Shown here: in pieces, positions 60,545 to 64,000 of the stretch
Position numbering within the stretch: the stretch's first letter is position 1
How the letters are laid out: each line of letters starts with the position of its first letter
DNA from: Cristatella mucedo
Taxonomy: Eukaryota > Bryozoa > Phylactolaemata > Cristatellidae
Assembly: GCA_009760855.2 (NCBI GenBank)
Contig: WPIO01000019.1
Location: 2,165,001-2,229,000 of the forward strand
Length of the DNA: 64,000 bases
Direction of reading: 5' to 3'
Made by a program: the position numbers and the translations under genes
The notes under the pieces: model-generated
What the model saw: only the letters and a program-made list of their open reading frames with translations
Database searches by the model: none
Told to the model about the DNA's origin: nothing

Positions 60545-61187
60545 TGTGTGCTCAAGCAAGCTGGCTGGCCAGCGCCACAGCAAACTGGGACCAAAGCAGC
60601 AACACTGCTTCATAGCAGCCACGTCCACTAGCAAGTGCTAGCACAGCACCGAGCCGATTGCCAAGGAGGCGCCCTCGTCCGGGAGCGGCGTCGCCCGGCG
60701 ACAGCGTGAGAGACGGCTGAGACGTAATGCACCGGACGCAAACAGATGTGCGCGCGCACTGCCGCGTGCACAGGCACCGAGCTGCCGCCCCTCAGCTCAC
60801 CTCGACCACGGCGTGCAGCTTGCCACCGTCGACGCACACTCCCCGGTACCTGAAAGAAAACATTCGAAACTATTCGAGCGTGTGCACGCGGGGTGGCGCG
60901 TGCCACGAGAGCCAGCTGCCCATTGCTCACTCGCGTGCGAGGCGCCCGAGTCTCTGCTACGTGAAGCCGAGCCACTCGTTCGGCGGAGTCCGGCCGAGCT
61001 CACGAAGCTAGCTGACCGAGCTAGCGCTGCTGTGCAAACAGAAAGCGGTAGCGCGGCTGCTCCACCTGAGCACGTTCGGATGAGCCAGTCGGTTCATCAG
61101 CTCAACCTCTCGGAGCACGAGCTGCCGATTGCAGTCGCTGCGGTTCATTTTGAGCGCCATCACTTCTCCGCTCGCACGATGGACGAC
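38943..61187 (-). CDS. TESK: TESK-type protein kinase (LIMK/TESK branch), 9 exons, 5' end off the window
   Basis: Dual-specificity kinase of the testis-specific kinase family. Known relatives phosphorylate cofilin and so control actin turnover. Exons on the minus strand: 61187-61066, 60849-60801, 60275-60120, 53989-53907, 53718-53634, 53536-53453, 48624-48538, 46326-46116, 40381-38943. They sum to 771 residues plus stop and all phases agree. Numbering from the first visible residue: VMALKMN with catalytic Lys13, Glu27 in REVELMNRLAHPN, YRGVCVDGGKLHAVVEYANG (hinge), HRDLTSRN (Asp105, the TESK/LIMK-style loop), DFG (126-128), VGSPYWIAPE, ADVFSYGIILCE, DADPDSMPRTE|NFGLDYIAF and MDPPRRPTF. The remaining 500 residues are a low-complexity tail with a DPFYTPAP...NPF block, as in TESK tails, and a C-terminal coiled-coil-like stretch. 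The glycine-rich loop exon lies right of 64000. LIMK is excluded by the lack of LIM/PDZ evidence only on the visible side, and by the NFGLD and tail blocks. Confidence 0.95.
40508..40605 (-). mobile_element. L2-like LINE 3' tip
   Basis: Inverted (AAT)n, then CTTGATAAAGCATACTCAG, AATCTCTTTCTAGGCGCTTT, ACATTTGCTGCAAAGGA. In the last TESK intron, about 125 bases upstream of the tail exon. Confidence 0.88.
41185..42240 (-). mobile_element. L2-like LINE fragment, the best-preserved in the window
   Basis: Minus frames: LKLNDDKTNLLVMGKPSVIR and SAQNLGVIFQSALS upstream (42002-42240), a break, then [80 protein letters not shown] and [14 protein letters not shown] to a stop at about 41408, 3' UTR and inverted stem-loop plus (AAT)n. 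The RT catalytic domain itself is absent. Confidence 0.94.
42278..42312. repeat. (CA)n microsatellite
   Basis: CACACA repeats with interruptions, directly beyond the 5' limit of the neighbouring LINE fragment. Confidence 0.8.
42494..42632 (+). mobile_element. tRNA-derived SINE, family 2
   Basis: GAGCTGGTTTGGCCCAGC, ACTTAAGGTGCTGGTCCC, box B GTGGGCCCGAGCCCC, then GTGAAGGGCCTGAATAGAGA, GTAGGGCGCAATACAAATGA. Immediately followed by a LINE 3' tip. Confidence 0.9.
42636..42716 (+). mobile_element. L2-like LINE 3' tip
   Basis: CAGCAAATGTAAAGCACC, TAGAAAGAGATTGAGTTCTC, GGGGACTTTATCAAGTGCAT and (TTA)n. Directly adjoins the SINE, so the two stem-loop tails stand side by side. Confidence 0.88.
42775..43660 (+). 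mobile_element. L2-like LINE fragment, diverged
   Basis: Frame pieces LDFWNSLLAGLLACAIRHLH and [11 protein letters not shown]-like region, later 3' UTR, AAGTGCCTAGAAAGAGATTC stem-loop, and a TTATTATTATTACTACTATT end. Confidence 0.85.
43843..44010 (+). mobile_element. tRNA-derived SINE, family 1
   Basis: GTGATGGCACACTAGGTAAG, GGTTGTGGGTTCGCATCC (box B), AGCGGTGGTGATAGCCGTAA, AGGCTCTTCTGTCGCTATAC, GGCTGTTAAATCAGCTAG. Forward copy, good internal promoter boxes. Confidence 0.9.
44565..45100 (-). mobile_element. L2-like LINE fragment
   Basis: Inverted tail AATAATAAGAAGGTATTTGT, GTAGCACCCTATGAGAACTA, then 3' UTR and degraded coding part including the TGGCTCC / AGCCAGTGCAGGTCGG region that encodes LHWLP in other copies. 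Confidence 0.82.
45712..45906. repeat. Imperfect direct repeat, about 66 bp, two copies
   Basis: GTGAGATTAATGTG at about 45717 and 45840, each followed by (G)AGTACAG or ATACAGT-like sequence and AGGTAACT(A/C)CCACGAAAAA. Origin unknown. Confidence 0.7.
46116..46326 (-). CDS. TESK: TESK exon: end of kinase domain
   Basis: Acceptor TTCATTCCAG; donor GTCAGT. Encodes MDPPRRPTFGEAEECLQDVM (the last kinase helix) and the start of the tail (PVPATQATPSRSSRRFSNK). Confidence 0.94.
46740..47178 (+). mobile_element. L2-like LINE 3' end
   Basis: Plus frame TRFSESNSLEIPRTNLKSFG, DRAFSSYAPTAWNSLPTCIR and DLTTFKRNLKTYLF, stop, 3' UTR, AAAGCGCCTAGAAAGAGATT stem-loop, (ATT)n at 47156-47175. Its tail looks nearly consensus. 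Confidence 0.93.
47240..48108 (+). mobile_element. L2-like LINE fragment
   Basis: Frame VEFAHNLGILFQSDFSLDSH, KLVHAFETSRLDFCNSLLAG, ARVVCRKHRSCYITQLRADL and [20 protein letters not shown], then stops, 3' UTR and a stem-loop (AAAGTGCCTAGAAAGAGATT). Lies head-to-tail behind the previous copy. Confidence 0.92.
48538..48624 (-). CDS. TESK: TESK exon: NFGLD block
   Basis: 29 codons, phase 0, between TTTAATTGCAG and GTGAGT: NFGLDYIAFCNLIEDCPLHF and LYLAFRCAQ. Found by its fit between PRTE and MDPPRRP. Confidence 0.94.
51545..51668 (+). mobile_element. tRNA-derived SINE, family 2, diverged
   Basis: ATCGCCCTGGTTTGGCCCAG, GTCGTGGGCTCGAGCCCAG (box B), AAGCATCTGGATAAAGAT, then degraded tail. Confidence 0.82.
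51740..51775. repeat. 17-bp perfect inverted repeat, 2-nt loop
   Basis: TGAGATCATGGATGCAT and its exact complement separated by CC, within a stretch rich in CATCCATG motifs. Confidence 0.92.
51845..51968 (+). mobile_element. L2-like LINE 3' tip
   Basis: GCAGCAAATGTAAATCGCCT, AGAAAAAGATTGAGTTCTCT, GAGGGCGCTTTATCAAGTG, TTATTATTAAT. Confidence 0.85.
52425..52558 (+). mobile_element. tRNA-derived SINE, family 2
   Basis: GTGTCGCCCTGGCTTGGCAG, GGTCGTGGGCTCAAGCCG (box B), AGTGCCCAAATAGAAATTAA, TCTTAGGGCGCTACCCCAG, GAATTA end. Confidence 0.85.
52680..52758 (+). mobile_element. L2-like LINE 3' tip, diverged
   Basis: AAGTACCTAGAATTAGATTC, AGTTCTCTCGGGGTGTTTTA, CAAATGCCTTATTATTACTA. Confidence 0.75.
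53453..53536 (-). CDS. TESK: TESK exon: ADVFSYGI, ends at a GC donor
   Basis: 28 codons, phase 0: ADVFSYGIILCEMIATIDAD and PDSMPRTE. The donor is GAG|GCAAGT, a GC-AG intron with the strong flanking consensus typical of that class. The next exon starts exactly where the family sequence continues. Confidence 0.94.
53634..53718 (-). CDS. TESK: TESK exon: activation segment and APE motif
   Basis: Acceptor CTTCTTTGCAG; donor GTAGAG. Encodes DADGPLPTVGSPYWIAPECL and RNDYYDQT. Confidence 0.95.
53907..53989 (-). CDS. TESK: TESK exon: DFG motif
   Basis: Starts with the Asn that completes HRDLTSRN. Encodes NVLISEKEGKKTAIVSDFGL and ATKIPSP. Acceptor ACTTTTGCAG; donor GTAGGA. About 6.1 kb of intron separate it from the HRD exon. 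Confidence 0.95.
54598..54748 (-). mobile_element. tRNA-derived SINE, family 2
   Basis: Inverted: CATTTGTATAGGGCCCTACG, CTTCACATATGCCACAGGG, CTCGAGCCCACGACC, GGTGAGCACCTTAACCACTG, GGCCAAACTAGCG. Confidence 0.85.
55410..55487. repeat. (GA)n microsatellite, about 38 units
   Basis: Nearly pure GA run, 78 bp, in the TESK intron between the HRD and DFG exons. The sense transcript carries (CU)n. Confidence 0.95.
55975..56115 (+). mobile_element. tRNA-derived SINE, family 1, diverged
   Basis: AAGTCGTGGGTTCGAGTCCT (box B), GCAGCTGGCAATCCTTTATT, GGAGTGATAGCTACATAAAT, GAGGCTATTAAATCAGTA. Confidence 0.72.
57721..57798. repeat. 39-bp tandem repeat, two copies
   Basis: ATCAAACGACTGGCTCAGCA begins at 57721 and again at 57760, with one mismatch in the unit end (CATCACAA / CAGCACAA). 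The partial unit AATCATTTGATCTGGC precedes it. Confidence 0.88.
57980..58210. repeat. Imperfect direct duplication, about 100 bp
   Basis: GGGGGAGGGTGCCGGGTCA..AAGACGTCC and ..TGCAGCCCTTCCCAGCCA recur as GGGGGTGGGTGCCAGGTCA..AAGACGTCC and GTGCAGCCCTTCCCAGCCA. Confidence 0.75.
58260..59190 (+). mobile_element. L2-like LINE fragment reaching the RT catalytic region
   Basis: The frames hold SVALGLILFTNYILPVADVI, then FYANKTRLYLHF where the family has F.YADDTQLYL, so the catalytic YADD is destroyed (YANK). A broken thumb region, GDRAFSSYTT-like block, AAGTGCCTAGAAAGATTATT and ATTATTATCG follow. Confidence 0.85.
60120..60275 (-). CDS. TESK: TESK exon: helix E and HRD loop
   Basis: 52 codons, phase 0. 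YANGGSLHSFL, LPWQERVQLSIDIAKGMRYL and HSQGYIHRDLTSR with the catalytic Asp. Acceptor TGATTGCAG; donor GTGAGA. Confidence 0.96.
60420..60541. repeat. (CT)n microsatellite, about 120 bp
   Basis: CT repeats with a short TTTCTTGCTCTTT interruption near 60477-60490, in the intron between the hinge and HRD exons of TESK. The sense transcript carries (GA)n just upstream of the exon's acceptor region. Confidence 0.95.
60801..60849 (-). CDS. TESK: TESK exon: hinge strand (49 nt)
   Basis: Tiny exon, acceptor CTTTCAG, donor GTGAGC. Encodes YRGVCVDGGKLHAVVE, matching the family's MGVCV..G.LHAL.EY region. Confidence 0.93.
61066..61187 (-). CDS. TESK: TESK exon: ATP-binding lysine and helix C
   Basis: Acceptor CGGCTGCAG, phase 0; donor GTGGAG. 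Encodes VVHRASGEVMALKMN, with the VAIK-type lysine, and LREVELMNRLAHPNVL. The preceding exon must encode the glycine loop. Confidence 0.94.
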
Positions 61188-61845
61188 CTGCAGCCGAATA
61201 GGGCGCGAGTGGACCGGCCGGCCGAAGTGCTAGCGCGCTCCACTTGCCAGGCGCCCGGCGGCTCGCCGGATGCGCAGTGAGCTTGCTGTAGCAGCAGTGG
61301 GCACTGCCGGAGCAAATGGGCTAGAAGCGAGTGCCGAGCTCTGCGTGAGAACTAGCACGATGGTGCAGCCAGCAATGCACGAGGGGTAGGGTGCCCCCCA
61401 CCCTACATGTGCCAGGTCAAAGTTGACATTGGAATCGGCCAGGAGAGCTGGCAATGCCTAATTTATGGTAACAGCTGAACTGCCAAAACTGCCTGAACTG
61501 TCACTGCCAGCCAGCCGGCAATGTGCATATGCAGACTAGGCCGAGATGTTTCCTTTAGCCTCCATCAGGGTAGCCGTCCACTCACTTATCACCTGTCTCG
61601 TTGCACCTCCACCTACCAATCCTCCCTCGTCCGGCGAGCTTCACTGTTTGTTCAGCATTCCGGCCTGTGTAGGAACAGCCTTTGTCTGCCACCCACCAGC
61701 ACAGCATTGCTTAGCAACTCTGCTGCTAGCTACCTGTCAGGCATCAGCTGCCTCTCTCCTTTGCACACCCAGCAGCCGGGCAACCCTGGTGTTGCAGCTC
61801 AGGAGCTCACACCTTCAGTTAAGTAGCACCTATGGATGGCCATTG

Positions 61846-61931
61846 CACAGCAGCAGCAGCAGCAGCAGCAGCAGCACCACCACCACCACCAGCAGCAGCA
61901 GCACCAGCACCAGCAGCAGCACCAGCAGCAG
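61846..61931. repeat. (CAG)n/(CAC)n trinucleotide repeat
   Basis: Nine CAG units, then mixed CAC and CAG units. It lies in an intron of the TESK gene on the opposite strand, so transcripts carry CUG/GUG repeats. It is open in all plus frames but is not credible as coding. Confidence 0.92.
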
Positions 61932-62289
61932 ATAAGTAAAAGGCAGGCAGTGCCCAGCTGCAAAAATAGCGCAGCCTCCTTGGAACCACAAATCGGACAA
62001 GCTCACAGGCAAGCCCTAACTGCAGCCCTAGCAAATTAAGTCGAGCTATCCCTGTTTTGTTATCGGCATGCTCTGCTTGAGCAAAATCACCAGGCTGTCA
62101 AACTCTTGCCCTGACTCCTGCACAGCTTCCTGAGCTGCAGTTTGATCAAGCCAATAAATAGCATCGAGCAATACCCATGTCGTAGACGAAATTACAATCG
62201 TTCGATCATTCCACGACAAGATGCCCCGAGAAGAACAAACGGTGCATCAGCCAGCGGCAGAACGCAGGTACGACACAGTAGCTAGAATA

Positions 62290-62460
62290 TAATAATGATT
62301 ATAATAATAAAATAAAAATAATACATTTGATAAAGCCCCCTCAGAGAACTCAATCTCTTTCTAGGCACTTTACCATTGCTGCAAAGGAAGCACGATCGAA
62401 TGGTCAGTGGTAGCGTGCTCAAAAGCAACAAGAATAATATACAATGCGGTTAATCGGGTA
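62290..62460 (-). mobile_element. L2-like LINE 3' tip
   Basis: Inverted: ATAATACATTTGATAAAGCC, CCCTCAGAGAACTCAATCTC, TTTCTAGGCACTTTACC, then GCAAAGGAAGCACGATCGAA and GGTCAGTGGTAGCGTGC. Confidence 0.9.
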
Positions 62461-62927
62461 GAGGCTGAAAAACGCTACCGTATTCCAATCCAAGCACTGC
62501 GCGTTCAAGGATAAGAAGCGCCTGTTGAATTCGAGGCCAAGTGATACGAACGGGGATTACTTTCAGCCAGCAGGGAATACGAACGCAAGTGTACAGCCAG
62601 TACTGTCAGAATGGGCTAGTCGGTGTAGGAAGGAGGGGGCAGTGAGCCCTCGTCCATCCCCTTGAACCGATCCCTCTTCAGGTAACCATTCTGTTTGGCA
62701 GCGATGCCCTTCAGCCGTCCTTTGATTGGTCGGTTATAGAAAGGCCAAGGTCTGGCCCCACCTAAACTTAGTTTCAGGTAGCCTCTGAGAAACGGGACCT
62801 CTTACTTACCCGTGGACCGGTGCAGGCACTTGCAGAAACTATTTTGAGGCCGGCTCATACGAACGCGTAGAACCGGTAAAAGAAGGCACGAGTTCCACAT
62901 GAGCAAAACCTCTCTCATTCTTTCATA

Positions 62928-63025
62928 ATAATAACAATAATAATAATACATTGATATAGCAGAGAACTAGAACTCTCTTCTAGACCCTTTGCAATTGCTG
63001 CAAAGCAAGAGCCCGATCGAATGCC
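62928..63025 (-). mobile_element. L2-like LINE 3' tip, diverged
   Basis: Inverted (AAT)n, ACATTGATATAGCAGAGAAC, CTCTCTTCTAGACCCTTTGC, GCAAAGCAAGAGCCCGATCG. Part of the stem is deleted. Confidence 0.75.
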
Positions 63026-63784
63026 TAGATCTGATTGCCCACTGACCACCAACTCATTGTGTGCAACTTCACCACTTAGATTCGATTAAGTTACAATTAA
63101 ATTAAGATAAAGCTTAGATTAAGTTAAAGGAATTCCCACGGCTGCTAGCAAGAAAGATTAGGGCACCAACATGCATGTCCCTTAGCATGGATACACTGCC
63201 GAAACCACTGGGCACTCGGACCGACCTGGACCTCATACGGCACCAATACATGTCTGGCGAAAAATCTTTGCGCCACAAGGATTGAAAGTCCAGTACAAGC
63301 TCAACTCTCCAGTGATTCAAATTGCTCGCCCACATCCGGTAAAAAGCTTTAAGTAACAAAAGAGGCTTAGCTTAGCGGAATGGGCAGTGCTGGCTTCACA
63401 GTGGTCCCGCTACTTGCTACAGTGGTCCCCCCCTACTCGCAGTGGCAGAGTGCAAGCAGCAGACCGTCAAACTCTCCTACAGAGAATCGTGTAAGCTGTA
63501 TCGACATTTGCTGGGCAAGCAGAAAAAGCACTCTAATGCCATTGCCGCCGCCCACACCCTGCGGGCCCCGGCGACAGCTTTTTTAGGGTACCCTAGACAG
63601 TGCAGCACCGCCACACTCCTAAGTGCCGGGGACAACTGATACGCCAGTTTACTGTCACGTCGACCAGCCGGGATCGCTGAAATCCAGCCGGGATCGCTCG
63701 AGCCAATAACATGAGTAATTAGAATCCCTTCGATTCAGAGCACTAGAACGGGGGCCGGGGCGCTGGTATGAGAGCAACTGACAG

Positions 63785-63849
63785 TAACTGCAGGCAGGCA
63801 GCAGCAGCCCCTGCCCGGGGCGGCAGCAGCAGCTGCCTGCCTGCAGTTA
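63785..63849. repeat. 18-bp perfect inverted repeat, GC-rich loop
   Basis: TAACTGCAGGCAGGCAGC (63785-63802) and its exact complement (63832-63849) flank 29 bp that can pair further in part (GCAGCAG / CTGC). Confidence 0.92.
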
Positions 63850-64000
63850 ACCTGACTAAGCTTCTTCTGCTTCCGAGAACCGCGGCTTTTGCCCTAGTGC
63901 CCACTGCACTGGGCCGTGGAGCTCAAGCTGTGAGCACTAGTGCAATTACCGAGGGTGTGGCATGCTGCCTGCCTGGACCACAACGGACCGAATGGGAGAA

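Larger units (their letters stand above)
61188..64000. other. TESK intron: no further exon found
   Basis: I searched the minus strand for a glycine-loop exon ending in phase 0 and found none. Contents are the CAG/CAC repeat, two LINE tips and a GC-rich inverted repeat. The rest shows nothing recognisable. Confidence 0.55.

Noticed and set aside
60282-60594. Arg-Glu or Leu-Ser repeat proteins in the CT tract
   Set aside because: Translations of a dinucleotide repeat inside an intron.
61836-62039. Poly-Gln/His protein on the plus strand
   Set aside because: Translation of the CAG/CAC repeat in an intron of a minus-strand gene; no splice or start context.
1-64000. CRISPR arrays, rRNA, functional tRNA genes
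   Set aside because: The genome is eukaryotic; tRNA-like boxes seen belong to SINEs without a complete cloverleaf; no rRNA-like blocks were seen.

Overview
This window is nuclear DNA from an invertebrate animal. Protein-coding genes are split by introns with GT-AG (once GC-AG) boundaries. About half of the rest is recognisable transposon debris: L2/CR1-type LINE fragments, tRNA-derived SINEs, a solo LTR, and Tc1 and hAT remnants. Microsatellites are common. The TRIC channel copy looks more like the fly/nematode type than the vertebrate type (an inference from its C-terminal part), so a protostome is my best guess. I cannot name the species.

Three host genes are visible, all on the minus strand. 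(1) Left end, about 9372-1384: an ammonium transporter (Amt/AMT family). Five coding exons are present, plus a probable 5' exon/promoter near 9.4-9.6 kb; the 3' half lies beyond position 1. (2) 24929-18634: a complete five-exon TMEM38/TRIC gene for an intracellular monovalent cation channel, 279 residues, with the KEV motif and a C-terminal KKXX signal. (3) 61187-38943: nine exons of a testis-specific-kinase-like (TESK, LIMK/TESK branch of TKL kinases) gene. All catalytic residues from the ATP-binding lysine onward are present, followed by a 478-residue Ser/Ala-rich tail in one long exon. The glycine-loop exon and 5' end lie beyond 64000. In all three genes the exon phases join exactly across every intron.

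The regions between and inside the genes (6-18.6 kb, 25-38.9 kb and the large TESK introns) carry about 25 fragments of one L2-like LINE family in both orientations. These copies share a 3' stem-loop followed by (ATT)n. Two tRNA-derived SINE families also occur. One has a 3' tail that matches the LINE stem-loop, the expected sign of a SINE mobilised by its partner LINE. A solo LTR (10661-11990) with a 4-bp target-site duplication, an inverted pair of Tc1-like remnants (7.7-8.5 kb), a hAT transposase relic carrying a nested SINE (26.5-27.8 kb) and a second LINE lineage (23.6-24.2 kb) complete the mobile elements.

The features most worth following up are a near-perfect 86-nt hairpin and a 38-bp perfect palindrome in the first TRIC intron, a perfect 156-bp tandem duplication in another TRIC intron, the GC-AG intron in the kinase gene, and the LINE/SINE tail pairing. 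I did not find an obviously new multi-gene system. The genes are unrelated in function as far as the sequence shows.
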